A stretch of DNA of 64,000 nucleotides from Ziziphus jujuba (lineage: Eukaryota > Streptophyta > Magnoliopsida > Rosales > Rhamnaceae): contig NC_083384.1 of assembly GCF_031755915.1 (NCBI RefSeq), forward strand, positions 7,480,501-7,544,500, in the 5' to 3' direction. Position numbers and translations under genes: made by a program. Under the pieces are notes generated by a model that was not told where the DNA came from, did no database searches, and was given only the letters and a program-made list of their open reading frames with translations. Below, piece after piece: positions 11,490-22,352 of the stretch; the stretch's first letter is position 1, and each line of letters opens with the position of its first letter.

Positions 11490-11583
11490 CTGTGAAAATC
11501 AAACCAATAAACATGTAGATAAGGATACAATTTATACTAGTACAAAAGTACACACAAATAAATGCAGTAATTTGCGCAGTTAC

Positions 11584-12668
11584 CATATTTTTTGCCAATA
11601 CTCTAGAAATATCCTTAGCCTTCCACAGCCTAGTACGATTTCCAGGTTCTTTGCTTTCATCACAAACAATAGCCTGACCCGTCTGTCGTATTAAAGAATG
11701 CATGGACAGTCCATTTTGACCTTCAATTATTAAGCATTTATCAATAAGATCGCTTTTTTTTTTTTGGAAGCACCACCTCGATCTATTATGCTTTCAACAA
11801 ATTCTCTATCAACTTCACCATGAAAATAGTATGCAATGTCAAGAAATGCATCCTGGATGGTTATGTAGCCTTTTTTGTCTTTTTTTTCCCTAATTGGTCA
11901 AAACTTATTCTCAACACTTTTTCAATGTTTTTGTTTGGTTCACTTTGTAGCTCCTCCAATGCACTTTCCCAGTCTTTTATGCTCTTGGAGTAAAGAGAAG
12001 AACCCAAGACTTTAAGAGCTAATGGATTACCATCGGTGTAATTTGCCATTTTTTTTGATAAGTAGCATAATCTCTTGCAATATCAGAATTTTGCTTAAAA
12101 GCATGCAAGTGGAAGCGCTCAAAAGCTTCAAAGTTATTTAACCTCATAAACTTGATCAGCCACTGTCCTAAGCACCTGCACATCTCTAGATGTTATAATG
12201 ATTCTACTTCCACCACCAAGCTTGTACATGGATAATAAGTTGTCAAATTGGGATGTCGCGTCATCCAAATCATCCAAGACAATAAAGGCCTTTGTATGTC
12301 GGAGTCTGTCTTGAATACTTGGCGATTCCATGCTTAGATTTTCTGTTTTATCCTTTAACAATTCACGAACATGTTTCTCTCTCAATTGAAATTCTTCTCT
12401 ATCAATGCAAAGAAAGCAATTACTTTCGAAATCATGGTATAAGTTTTAAAATACAGCCTTAGCAAGGGTGGTCTTTCCAATACACCCCATGCGAAAAAGA
12501 CCAATGATACGAACATCCATTGAGCCAATGCCTAATAATCCTTCAACTTCTTTGGTCCGATTTTTAATTCCAACCAAGCCCTGCTTGGAATGATCATACG
12601 TTGATGGGTATTTAGACAATTTCAACAAGATATCTTCAACAACTTTATCAATAAACTTGTATTCGGGC
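11584..12668 (-). pseudogene. TNL NB-ARC exon with several frameshifts
   Basis: After an AATTTGCTAG acceptor the frame carries the TNL linker and P-loop as GLFRMGCIGKTTLAKAVF, where the usual core is GMGGIGKTT: the first and last G of GMGG are replaced by R and C. The frame breaks near 12446. It resumes with kinase-2 (KAFIVLDDLDD) and RNBS-B (GGGSRIIITSRDVQVLR), breaks near 12134 and in the A run near 12055, and gives GNPLALKVLGSSLY (GLPL). It breaks again in A runs near 11885 and ends with MHSLIRQTGQAIV, where the MHD motif reads MHS. At least three frameshifts make it non-coding as written. Confidence 0.8.
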
Positions 12669-13086
12669 CTAGCAAATTAATAAGAAATCATCAAATACAA
12701 TTATTAGAAACAGAGGATCATTTATTTTTTAATTAAATGGGGGTAAAAGAAATAGAGGATCATTGATATAAATTTTCGTGAATATTTAAAAGAAATAAAT
12801 AATTAGGTATTTATTGATCAGATGATTTAAATTTCTATTCAGTATTTTAAAATATTGCACTTACTGATCGACTAAAAAAGAAATGGTGCTATTAATTGTG
12901 ATTTCCTTCACTTCTTAGTAAAACATATAAAAGGGAAAATATCATCTATCATGGTTAATTAAGGTATGGAATTATAATATTTTCGCATGATTTGATAACA
13001 CATTAAAGTCTGTTATTTAGTCTCTTAAGCGAATAAGTGACAACTTACAATATACATATTATAAAATCAATAAGAAAGAAATTTAC
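12669..13086 (-). other. First intron of the TNL pseudogene
   Basis: AT-rich sequence between an AA|GTAAAT donor (exon end 13087) and the acceptor at 12669-12670. No embedded element seen. Confidence 0.6.
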
Positions 13087-13165
13087 TTAAAATTTTTTGA
13101 ATCATAACCGCTGAGATTGGTCATTTCATTGAGAGCATCCCTCCACTATTGCATCTTGTCCATAT
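13087..13165 (-). pseudogene. 3' end of the TIR exon, cut off by insertion
   Basis: Continuing from the CATAT duplication, the frame reads MDKMQ, then a TAG stop, then WRDALNEMTNLSGYDSKNF, the usual end of a TIR domain and start of the NB linker, before a GTAAAT donor. The stop replaces a residue between Q and W. The 5' part of the same exon is at 23282-23740. Confidence 0.75.
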
Positions 13166-13540
13166 TGTAACAACCCAGTCCACCCGTATGAGATATTGTC
13201 CGCTTTGAGCCCAGCCCACACGGTTTTGTCAAAACGAGTTTCAAGGGAAAGGTATCCACACCCTCTTATAAGGCATGCTTTGTTCCCCTTTTCAACCGAT
13301 GTGGGATCTCACAATCCACTTCCTTGGGGCCCAGTGTCCTAGCTGGCACACCGATCCGGGTCTGGCTCTGATACCAACTGTAACAGCCCAGTCCACCCGC
13401 ATGAGATATTGTGCACTTTGGGCCAGCCCGCATGATTTTGTCAAAATACATCTTAAGGGAAAGGTATCCACACCCTCTTATAAGGCATGCTTCGTTATCC
13501 TTTCCAATCGATGTGAGATCTTACAATATTGTCCGCTTTG
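13166..13540 (-). mobile_element. TRIM-type LTR pair, minus orientation
   Basis: Two LTR copies (13166 to about 13312 and 13380 to about 13526) each read TGTAACA(A/G)CCCAGTCCACCC on the plus strand and end near CGATGTG(G/A)GATCT(C/T)ACA. Between them lies the complement of the iMet primer site, GGCTCTGATACCA, plus about 50 bp of interior. This is a TRIM family distinct from that at 8636 but with the same layout. It forms the left end of a composite flanked by CATAT (13161-13165 and 23282-23286). Confidence 0.7.
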
Positions 13541-13640
13541 GCTCACCACCTCACGGCTTTGAGAACGAAGCATGCCTTATAAAGTGGTGTGGATACCTTT
13601 CCTTTGCAATGCGTTCCTATGAGGAAAAGTAAAATCGTGA
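13541..13640 (+). mobile_element. TRIM LTR fragment, plus orientation, left of the CRM-like insertion
   Basis: The orientation of the TRIM sequence flips here: AACGAAGCATGCCTTATAAA, then GGAAAAGTAAAATCGTGA, is the plus-sense LTR. The last five bases (CGTGA) are the TSD of the element at 13641-22727, and the LTR resumes at 22733. Confidence 0.65.
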
Positions 13641-14216
13641 TGATACGAACCTAGGACGACCTGCTCCTAAACCCGTATTATATTAGCCCGGATTTCAATT
13701 AAGTTCAAGTTCTAATAGAATGGACCTCAACCCCTAACCAACCTATGGTTAGAAACCTTGGTATAATGTAGACGCCACAATAGGGGATGGAAAACCTATT
13801 GATAAGTCAAGCTAAAACAACCAATTCTCTAATGGTGTTTTAGGTGTTCTCAAAGAACAAAGAGATAATTAATCTCACAAGTATTTTTTTAATCAAATCA
13901 AAGTTGTATTATTATTGAAAAATAAGCCTTTAAATAGGCTTTGAAAGAAACAAAATAAACCCTAAAAACCCTAGGTAAAACCGGCCACACATATAAAGAA
14001 ACCTAGTTGGCCGCAACTATACTTCCTTTCCTAATCTAAGTTTGATTAATTAATTCCTTTATATTAAATTAGGAATTAATTAATTAAAAATAAAATAAAA
14101 ACCTTCCTAAAGTTATTTGTCTAGAAAATAAATAAATAAAAACCCAAAAAGAAATAAAGTCAATCGCAAATTAGGTAACGAGTTGACTTTGACATCTAGG
14201 CTGAATTATGTCTTCA

Positions 14217-14371
14217 ACCGAGCTAACTTATGTCTGTCCGAGCTAACTTGTGTCTGGCCGAGATAACTGATGTCTGTCCGAGCTAACTTGTGTCTGGCCG
14301 AGCTAACTGATGTCTGTCCGAGTAAGTTGTGTCTGGCCGAGCTAACTGATGTCTGTCCGAGCTAAGTTGCA
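14217..14371. repeat. 20-bp minisatellite in the 3' LTR
   Basis: About eight units of CCGAGCTAACTTGTGTCTGG and close variants in tandem. A matching array is in the 5' LTR (22199-22352), but the nested solo LTR lacks it. Confidence 0.85.
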
Positions 14372-14425
14372 TCCGATGTCCGAAGTCCGAGATCAGATGT
14401 CCGAGGCAAGGCTCCGAGTCAGAGA

Positions 14426-14683
14426 TCAGATGTCTGAGGTAAGATTCCAATGTTCGAGACAAGGGTGTTCGATATAAAATGTCCGAGACAAGGGTGTCCG
14501 ATATAAAATGTCCGATATATGAGTATCCGATGTATTAGCCTCCAACACTTGGATACTTAAAACAGGTCTTTTATCTTCAGGTATGGACAAACCCTTTTGA
14601 GAATGAATTACTCTCTGGATAAAGGCAGCAAGGTTATCCTTAAACCTCTTAGCTTGAGCCCTAGTGATCGGTCCAATCTTCAT
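14426..14683 (-). CDS. CR-motif extension of the CRM-like polyprotein, inside the 3' LTR
   Basis: Directly downstream of the TAG that ends the 967-codon frame, and in the same phase, 85 codons read MKIGPITRAQAKRFKDNLAA and onward. In CRM-type retrotransposons a similar GP(M/I)TRA-AKR segment at the integrase C-terminus, encoded partly by the LTR, is linked to centromeric targeting. In the 5' LTR the codon before MK is CAG where this copy has TAG, so the extension was probably continuous before one substitution. The solo LTR at 18628 also encodes RPITRAQIKRFKGNL without the stop. Confidence 0.6.
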   Translation of the reverse strand: MKIGPITRAQAKRFKDNLAAFIQRVIHSQKGLSIPEDKRPVLSIQVLEANTSDTHISDILYRTPLSRTFYIEHPCLEHWNLTSDI

Positions 14684-17587
14684 CTATATCGGATCAGTAC
14701 CCCAGCGAGTTGTCGGTGGTGCGAGCTCGGGCAGGTTTGCATCATTCCCCTCCTCTTGAAAAGGATTTGTCCTCAAATCGAAGTCATCACCTGCAGCAAC
14801 AGAAGATAAATCAGCAACATTAAAGGTGGCACTAACACTATACTCACCCGGTAAATCAAGTTTGTAGGCATTGTCGTTTATCCTCTCCAAAACTTGAAAA
14901 GGTCCATCGCCCCTTGACATTAGTTTGGATTTCCTTTGTTCAAAAAACCTTTCTTTCCTTAAATGCAGCCACACCCAATCTCCAGGTTCAAACACCATTA
15001 ATTTTCGGCCTTGATTAGCCACCTTTGCATATTGCTCGGTCCTCCTCTCAATATTTGCTCGTGTCTTCTCATGAATCTGCTTTACAAATTCAGTTTTTTG
15101 TTTTCCATCTAGATTAGCGCGCTCACTTAAAGGTAAAGGTGTTAAATCTAATGGAGTCAAAGGATTAAAACCATAAACAATTTCAAATGGAGTAAATTTA
15201 GTTGCTGAATGTAAAGTTCTATTATATGCAAATTCAACATGTGGCAAACATTCTTCCCAAGTTCTTAAATTTCTACTAATTAATGCTCTCAACAATGCAG
15301 ATAAGGTTCTATTTACTACTTCAGTTTGTCCATCGGTTTGTGGATGACAAGTAGTTGAAAATAAAAGCTTAGTACCTAATTTAGCCCACAAAATTTTCCA
15401 AAAATAGCTTAAGAACTTAGCATCCCTATCTGAAACAATAGTTCTTGGCATTCCATGCAATCTCACAATTTCCTTGAAAAATAAATTAGCAATATTGGAT
15501 GCATCGTCAGTTTTGTTACATGCAATAAAATGTGCCATCTTAGAAAACCTATCCACTACAACAAATATTGAATCCTTACCTGTCCTTGATCTAGGCAACC
15601 CAAGAATAAAATCCATAGACAAATCTACCCAAGGATAGGTAGGAATCGGCAAAGGCTTATACAATCCATGCGGTTTCAATGTTGATTTTGTTTTTTGGCA
15701 CTTTAAACATCTTTCACAAATTCTATCAACATCTCTCCTCATGTTAGGCCAATAAAAATGTTCTTGCAGCAAGGATAAAGTTTTCAAAATACCAAAATGA
15801 CCCATCAAACCACCCCCATGTCCTTCCCGAACCAATAATTCCCTAATACTACAATTAGGCACACAAAGTTTGTTCTCCTTAAACAAATATCCCTCAAATA
15901 TGTAAAATTTATTAAATCCATGTTTCAAACAGGTTCTAAAAATTTCTCCAAAGTCACTATCATGCTCATAAAGTTCTTTCAATTGCTCAAATCCAAGCAA
16001 TCTAGCATCTAATGTAGAAAAGAGTACATACCTTCGGGATAATGCATCGGCAACCACATTTTCTTTACCTTTTTTGTAGCGGATCACATAGGGAAAGGTT
16101 TCAATAAATTCAATCCACTTGGCATGCCTTCGGTTGAGCTTTCCTTGACCCTTGATATGCTTCAAAGACTCATGATCCAGATGAATCACAAACTCCTTTG
16201 GCATAAGATAATGCTGCCACGTCTCCAAAGCCCTCACCAAAGCATACATTTCCTTGTCATAAATCGGGTAGTTTAGGGCAGCTCCATTTAATGTTTCACT
16301 AAAGTATGCTATGGGTCTTCCTTTTTGCATTAAGACAGCTCCAATACCTACACCCGAAGCATCACACTCAATTTCAAAAGTCTTAGAAAAATTTGGCAAA
16401 ACTAATAAAGGTGCATTACACAATTTTTCTTTCAACAAATTAAAAGATTTTTCTTGTACTTCCCCCCATTTGAAGCCAACATTCTTCTTGACAACTTCAT
16501 TCAATGGTGCTGCTATGGTACTAAAATCCTTGACAAATCTTCTATAAAAGCTCGCCAAGCCATGAAAGCTCCTCACTTGGGTGATAGAAGTAGGAACCGG
16601 CCACTCTTGAATTGCTTTCACCTTAGCTTGGTCAACTTTGATTCCTGCAGCACTTACTACAAACCCTAGAAACACAAGCTCATCTACGCAAAATTCACAT
16701 TTTTTAATATTAGCAAACAATCTTTCTTTTCTAAGAACTTGCAAAACTTGCCTAAGTTGATCCACATGATCATCTAAATTTTGGCTATATATTAGAATGT
16801 CATCAAAATAAACAACCACAAATTTACCAATAAATGGACGCATTACATGATTCATAACCCTCATGAAAGTACTAGGTGCATTGGATAATCCAAAAGGCAT
16901 AACTAACCATTCATACAGCCCATATTTAGTTTTGAATGCGGTTTTCCATTCATCACCTTCTTTCATCCTAATTTGATGATAACCACTCCTAAGATCAATT
17001 TTTGTAAACATGCAAGCACCATGCAACTCATAAAGCATATCATCTAATCTAGGAATGGGATGCCTATATTTGATAGTAATGTTATTTATAGCCCTACAAT
17101 CAACACACATTCTCCAAGAACCATCCTTTTTAGGTACCAACAAAACAGGAATAGCACATGGACTTAAACTCTCACGAATGTATCCTTTATCAAGCAAATC
17201 ACTTACCTGTTTTTGCAGCTCCTTTGTTTCCTCGGGATTGCTCCTATAAGCTGGTCTATTTGGTATGGCAGCTCCTGGAACAAAGTCAATTTGATATTCT
17301 ATCCCTCGAATAGGTGGTAGTCCACTTGGAATTTCATTTGGGAAGACATCTCCAAATTCCTTCAAAAGATAAATCATTGAACTTGGCAATTCAAGTTCTT
17401 CAAAGTTAGTTTGATCATTAAAATAATTTTCTTTATAAATCATGAACAGCAAAGGTTTCTTGCACTCAATAACCTTATTAATATCCCCTAAACTCAAATA
17501 AAAATTTCTACTTAACCTTTCTTTTCTTTCTTTTTCTCTTTTTTCCTTGGATTGGCACAAACCTTCCGATTTTCCTTCCTTCTCCAA
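14684..17587 (-). CDS. RT-RNase H-integrase part of the CRM-like polyprotein
   Basis: 967 codons, open throughout, the longest intact frame in the window. RT lies at about residues 90-310 ([33 protein letters not shown], catalytic [11 protein letters not shown] near 258). RNase H is at about 400-520 with CDASG near 407 and [10 protein letters not shown] at its end. Integrase has an H2C2 zinc site (HGGGLMGH...CLKCQ near 590-635), catalytic Asp near 659 (MDFILGLP) and 720 (IVSDRDAKF), and Glu near 755 (DGQTEVVNR). A GPY/F-type module follows near 895 ([11 protein letters not shown]). The protein would make cDNA and integrate it. The listed 5' end is simply the first codon after a stop; the natural product continues upstream into protease and gag. 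The last 20 codons lie in the 3' LTR. Confidence 0.85.
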   Translation of the reverse strand: MEKEGKSEGLCQSKEKREKERKERLSRNFYLSLGDINKVIECKKPLLFMIYKENYFNDQTNFEELELPSSMIYLLKEFGDVFPNEIPSGLPPIRGIEYQIDFVPGAAIPNRPAYRSNPEETKELQKQVSDLLDKGYIRESLSPCAIPVLLVPKKDGSWRMCVDCRAINNITIKYRHPIPRLDDMLYELHGACMFTKIDLRSGYHQIRMKEGDEWKTAFKTKYGLYEWLVMPFGLSNAPSTFMRVMNHVMRPFIGKFVVVYFDDILIYSQNLDDHVDQLRQVLQVLRKERLFANIKKCEFCVDELVFLGFVVSAAGIKVDQAKVKAIQEWPVPTSITQVRSFHGLASFYRRFVKDFSTIAAPLNEVVKKNVGFKWGEVQEKSFNLLKEKLCNAPLLVLPNFSKTFEIECDASGVGIGAVLMQKGRPIAYFSETLNGAALNYPIYDKEMYALVRALETWQHYLMPKEFVIHLDHESLKHIKGQGKLNRRHAKWIEFIETFPYVIRYKKGKENVVADALSRRYVLFSTLDARLLGFEQLKELYEHDSDFGEIFRTCLKHGFNKFYIFEGYLFKENKLCVPNCSIRELLVREGHGGGLMGHFGILKTLSLLQEHFYWPNMRRDVDRICERCLKCQKTKSTLKPHGLYKPLPIPTYPWVDLSMDFILGLPRSRTGKDSIFVVVDRFSKMAHFIACNKTDDASNIANLFFKEIVRLHGMPRTIVSDRDAKFLSYFWKILWAKLGTKLLFSTTCHPQTDGQTEVVNRTLSALLRALISRNLRTWEECLPHVEFAYNRTLHSATKFTPFEIVYGFNPLTPLDLTPLPLSERANLDGKQKTEFVKQIHEKTRANIERRTEQYAKVANQGRKLMVFEPGDWVWLHLRKERFFEQRKSKLMSRGDGPFQVLERINDNAYKLDLPGEYSVSATFNVADLSSVAAGDDFDLRTNPFQEEGNDANLPELAPPTTRWGTDPI
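14745..14757 (-). promoter_or_regulatory. Polypurine tract of the CRM-like element
   Basis: In element sense AAGAGGAGGGGAA directly precedes the 3' LTR start TGATGC, as needed for plus-strand priming. Confidence 0.85.
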
Positions 17588-18627
17588 GCTCTAGGGTTTG
17601 CCGCTTTCTTTCCCCTCTCTTTCGGTTTTTCCTTAATCTTTCCACTCAATATGAGCCTTAGAAACCTTACCTTGATCAGCAATCTCAATCTTACCTTCTT
17701 GAAAGGATGGTGACGCCGTTGGTGCCATACTTGCTTTTTCCTTGAGCTTTTCGGCTTCTCTCCTTTGTTGCATTTGTAATTGGTCTTTGTAAACCTCTTT
17801 AGGAGATAATGGTTCCAGCTTGACCTTCTTCCCTTTAAACCAGAAAACAATACTATTTTCTTGACCAAAATGAGTAGCATCTTTATCAAATTTCCATGGT
17901 CTACCTAATAGTATATGTCCAGCAATCATGGGAACAATATCACACAAGACTACATCCTCATATCTACCTATACTAAATTTTACTTTGGCTTGTTTAGTTA
18001 CCCTATCATTTAACCATTGTAACCTATAGGGCTCTGGATGTTTAATTGTTTTCAAGCCTAATTTATCAACTACAAGATTACTTATCACATTAGTACAACT
18101 CCCACTATCTATAATCATGCTACAAATTTTACCTTGTATTTCGCAGCGAGTGTGGAAGATGTTTTCTCTTTGTATCTGCTCTTCATCTTTGTAGACAGCA
18201 AGTACTCTCCTTGAAACCAAGCTCAACTCGGCATTAGATGTATCTACAGGTTCGGCTTTAAGTTCCCTTCTTGGCCGGTTAGTAGCTTCTTCACCAAGCT
18301 TCGGCTTCAGCTTGCTTTCATAAGTGGAATTGTTTTTCCAGCCACTTGAACTTGCCCTTCCACTACTAGAACCTCCTCCAAACCGTGTGCTAACACCCCT
18401 CCTCTTGAATTGGTTCTCAAGCTTAATTGCTACATGCAACATCTCCTCCAATTCCAAGTATTGTTGTAATTCAAGTTGGTTGGCAATGTCACGGTTCAAA
18501 CCACCAAGAAATCTCGCCATTGTTGCCTCCCTATCCTCATTCATATTTAGCCTCATCATTAACATCTCCATCTCTTTGTAATAATCCTCCACGGACCTGC
18601 TTCCTTGAGACAAAGATTGAAGCCTTT
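17588..18627 (-). pseudogene. gag C-terminus and protease of the CRM-like element
   Basis: The frame reads SQGSRSVEDYYKEMEMLMMR (retrotransposon gag) and later a retropepsin with IIDSGSCTNVIS as active-site loop and IAGHILLGRPW as flap/GRPW motif, ending IEWKD. TAA at 17633-17635 and TAG at about 17594-17596 separate it from the RT frame, which is in the same phase. Between gag and protease, where a CCHC zinc knuckle would stand, there is only a Ser/Gly/Lys/Glu-rich linker and no C-X2-C-X4-H-X4-C pattern. The 5' end is cut by the solo LTR at 18628, with the CCTTT duplication at 18623-18627. Confidence 0.75.
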
Positions 18628-19763
18628 TGATACGAACCTAGGACGACCTGCTCCTAAACCCGTATTATATTAGCCCGGATCTTAATTAAGTTCAAGTTCT
18701 AATGGAATGGACCTCAACCCCTAACCAACCTGTGGTTAGAAACCTTGGTATAATGTAGACGCCACAATAGGGGATGGAAAACCTATTGATAAGTCAAGCT
18801 AAAACAACCAATTCTCTAATGGTGTTTTAGGTGTTCTCAAAGAACAAAGAGATAATTAATCTCACAAGTATTTTCTTAATCAAATCAAAGTTTTTATTCT
18901 TATTGATAACTAAGCCTTTAAATAGGCTACAAAGCCACGAAATTCAACCCTAAAAATAAAGAAAACCAGCCACCACACATAAAGAAACCTAGTTGGCCGA
19001 AACTATACTTCCTTTCCTAATCTAAGTTTGATTAATTAATTCCTTTATATTAAATTAGGAATTAATTAATTTACAATGGAAAGAATAAAATAAAAACCTT
19101 CCTAAAGTTATTTGTCCAGAGAATAAATAAATAAAAGCCAAAAAGTAATGGTAGTTTCCTAAAACAAAAAGTAAAAACAAATTAGGAAACTAAAAATGCT
19201 AGCCTTTTTGATCAAGTTGACTTTGATCAATCTTTGACCTCTTTGAGCTTCAAATCAGCTTCTAGATGCTTTGTAGGATGCCAAATAAGCTGAATATGAA
19301 GTCCCACACGTTGCCCATGCTTGGAAAAATAAGAAAAGGCTAATACAGTAAAATACAGTAAAGCCAGCAAGCAATACAGCAAATTCGGCCAAATTGTTGA
19401 TGATGTCCGTACAAGCCCTTTTTGATTGCATTTGAGGCTGCTTTAACTTGATTCCATGACCTCTTAGGCATATGTATTGAACCCATAAAGCATTGGAACC
19501 ATTTCATACTTCCCGGACTCCAAAAATGTACCAAAACCGTCACCCGGGTCCGTATCAGCTTCCACCACTTTCATGCTTAGAATAGGCTTTGTATCTTCAA
19601 GTATGGACAAGCTCTGTTGAGATTGATTACCCTCTGTATAAATACTCTCAGGTTGCCCTTAAATCTCTTAATTTGAGCTCTTGTGATTGGCCTAGTCTTC
19701 ATCCGTGTCGAGTCAGCACCCCAGCGGGTTATCGGTAGAGCGGGATCGGGAAGAATCGCATCA
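18628..19763 (-). mobile_element. Solo LTR nested in gag of the CRM-like element
   Basis: It has the same termini as the host element's LTR (plus strand TGATACGAACC...GCATCA), 1136 bp, flanked by CCTTT (18623-18627 and 19764-19768). It is a diverged relative: it lacks the 20-bp minisatellite and carries different sequence at about 19200-19560. Insert plus one duplication is 1141 bp, and subtracting that brings the gag frames on both sides into the same phase, which shows gag was continuous before insertion. It also encodes the CR motif. Confidence 0.9.
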
Positions 19764-19768
19764 CCTTT

Positions 19769-20450
19769 GATGATGCAACCTATGGTAATGGGATGGCACA
19801 AACCACTTTCTCATGGCTCCATTCATTTGTCGCCATGTTGTAATCAAGTCATCACCAACTCTCCTTCGGGTGCTTTGCTCATTTGTCCACCATTGGAGTG
19901 CATAATGGCCAAACTCCATTGCTACCAACTTCACCTTCTTACCTTCCGAATAGTTGTGGCAGTCAAAAATCATCTCCATTTTTTCTTCCCACTCCAAATA
20001 AGCTTCGGGATCACTTTTACCCATAAAAGGTGGGATGTTAACCTTGATATTTCCCAAATCATCATCTGTATCTTCCCTCCTATATCTTCCATGGCCAGCT
20101 CTATCTTGGACAGCAAAAGTTTCGTCCATACCTTCTTGGAAGTCTCCACCGAATGGATCCTCATCAAATTCCTCTCTCGGTCTCTCGCAACCTCCTCGTC
20201 CTCGGCCTCGCCTTCCATGGAATTCTTGCCTATTTCTTGTGTTCGGAATTCCTTGGGAAACTTCTAGCCTCCCCATTCTTTGATTCATATGCTCAACGTG
20301 AGCACCAACCCGCTGTATTGAGTCCAAAACAGCTCTCATGTCCACTTGATCTCCATTCCCGGTAGGTCGGGCATCACCATGGAATGCTACGGACTCCTCC
20401 TCATTGATCCTCAAGGGTGGATCTCCTCTTCTTATTCTAGAATCTGCCAT
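19769..20450 (-). pseudogene. gag N-terminus of the CRM-like element, truncated by insertion
   Basis: It starts at an ATG at 20448-20450 (MADSRIRRGDPPLRINEEES). A second in-frame ATG six codons upstream is less likely. An Arg/Gly-rich segment (FHGRRGRGRGG) is followed by the gag capsid signature IPPFMGKSDPEAYLEWEEKM and LVAMEFGHYALQWWTNEQ. The frame runs into the solo LTR and ends there. The downstream half is at 17588-18627. Confidence 0.75.
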
Positions 20451-21609
20451 GTTAGTATAATAATGCAATAGAAATAAAATAGGACCTTACCAATTTCACT
20501 CCCTTACGTGTTTCACTCAAATAAGGACTCGACACTCGTGTTTGCACACTTGTTTCGACTTTTTACCCTCTTTTAAGCTCACACACTCTTGCCTTTTTCC
20601 ACTTAATGAATTATCTCAAAGTTCTAATTAAAACACCCACAAACAGCAATTAGATCACTAGTATGTTTTAATTAAACTTATCAACAAAACAGAAGCAAAA
20701 AGTAGGCAATACCGAAAGAATCCAACAAATCCTAATTTTTTTCGGCTTTCCAGACAAGAAAACACAAAATAATGGGAAAACGTTGGAATTTTTGAAAACT
20801 GCACCAGATGGTAGTAGATTATGAGTTTAAGAATAAAATTCCTGAAAAAGAAATTCAAATACGAACAAGAATAAAATTGAACAAAAATATAGAATTGTTG
20901 TTGGTTGTTGTTCTTGTAATTCAAGTTTTGTATCAAATCCTTTAACTAATTTTAATCCAAATAATTTAAGCACCCAAAATCCAAATATCCAGCAGCAAAT
21001 TTAATTCCCCAGCAACTCAAATATTGAATAAATAATCAAAAAAACCAGCAGCTCAAACAAATTTCCAGCAAACAAATCAAACTCCAACAAACCGAAATAT
21101 TTTTCTTTTTTTCTTTTTTTATTCGTCTTTACCTCTTCTTTTTTTTTTTTTTTTTTTTTTTACTCACAGAACATAAACAACTGCAGTAGCAAGAATAATT
21201 ACCAAAATTGCAATTCCAACTCCAAAACAAACACCAAACCCGTGACCTCCCAATCAAAAATTCAAATTGTGCGATTTTTTTTTATTTATTTTTATATGTT
21301 GCTGCAAACCCTTCTTTTTTTCCTTTTCTTTTTTTTAATATATGAATCCAAATATTTAAGACTAAAACAGCAAAGGAAAATCAACAAAAACCAAAATTAT
21401 CAAGAACAATGATGAAGAACAACCAACAAAGTACGAAACAAAAATACGATAAAACTAGGAAATCCTAATTCAACTAGGAATGAATTTTTTTTTTTTAAGA
21501 TGCAGAACGTGTAGGGGATGGATGCAACCTTAACCTAATGCTAAAATTGCAGAATAACACAAAAACAAATAAAGCAAATAAAGATAGATCAAACCTGAAC
21601 AAAACTAGT
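20451..21609 (-). other. Untranslated leader of the CRM-like element
   Basis: About 1.15 kb between the primer binding site and gag start, A-rich in genome sense with several T runs (such as 21140-21161). No gene seen. A long non-coding leader is common in Ty3/gypsy elements. Confidence 0.6.
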
Positions 21610-21620
21610 CTCTGATACCA
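21610..21620 (-). promoter_or_regulatory. Primer binding site, initiator-Met tRNA
   Basis: In element sense TGGTATCAGAG begins two bases after the 5' LTR end. It is complementary to the 3' end of plant initiator tRNA-Met. Confidence 0.85.
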
Positions 21621-21907
21621 AATGATACGAACCTAGGACGACCTGCTCCTAAACTCGTATTATATTAGCCCGGATCTCAATTAAGTTCAAGTTCTAATAG
21701 AATGGACCTCAACCACTAACCAACCTGTGGTTAGAAACCTTGGTATAATGTAGACGCCACAATAGGGGATGGAAAACCTATTGATAAGTCAAGCTAAAAC
21801 AACCAATTCTCTAATGGCGTTTTAGGTGTTCTCAAAGAACAAAGAGATAATTAATCTCACAAGTATTTTTCTAATCAAATCAAAGTTGTATTATTATTGA
21901 AAACTAA

Positions 21908-21920
21908 GCCTTTAAATAGG
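21908..21920 (-). promoter_or_regulatory. Putative TATA box of the 5' LTR
   Basis: In element sense CCTATTTAAAGGC. The same motif stands at the equivalent place in all three LTR copies. Position about 290 bp before the LTR end is plausible for an R-U5 start; this is inference. Confidence 0.35.
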
Positions 21921-22198
21921 CTTTGAAAGAAGCAAAATAAACCCTAAAAACCCTAGGTAAAACCAGCCACACACATAAAGAAACCTAGTTGGCCGCAACT
22001 ATACTTCCTTTCCTAATCTAAGTTTGATTAATTAATTCCTTTATATTAAATTAGGAATTAATTAATTTACAATAAAATAAAAACCTTCCTAAAGTTGTTT
22101 GTCCAGAAAATAAATAAATAAAAACCTAAAAAGAAATAAAGTCAAACGCAAATTAGGTAACGAGTTGACTTTGACATCTAGGCTGAATTATGTCTTCA

Positions 22199-22352
22199 AC
22201 CGAGCTAACTTATGTCTGTCCGAGCTAACTTGTGTCTGTCTGAGCTAACTTGTGTCTGGCCGAGCTAACTGATGTCTGTCCGAGCTAAGTTGTGTCTGGC
22301 CGAGCTAACTGATGTCTGTCCGAGCTAACTGATGTCTGTCCGAGCTAAGTTG
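22199..22352. repeat. 20-bp minisatellite in the 5' LTR
   Basis: Tandem CCGAGCTAACTTGTGTCTGN units, the counterpart of the array at 14217. The order of TTGTGTCTGG- and TGATGTCTGT-type units differs between the two LTRs, so the arrays have changed since insertion. Confidence 0.85.

Larger units (their letters stand above)
13641..14744 (-). repeat. 3' LTR of the CRM-like element
   Basis: In element sense it starts TGATGCAAACCTGCCCG and ends GGTTCGTATCA. It pairs with 21623-22727. The first 20 codons past its border belong to the pol frame (stop at 14684-14686). It contains a 20-bp minisatellite and a TATA-like CTATTTAAAGG at about 13928-13940. Confidence 0.9.

Noticed and set aside
14217..14371. 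CRISPR-like array
   Set aside because: The repeats are directly adjacent with no unique spacers, lie in a plant LTR and are a minisatellite.
16311..16669. Plus-strand frames opposite pol
   Set aside because: They are antisense shadows of the RT-RNase H frame.
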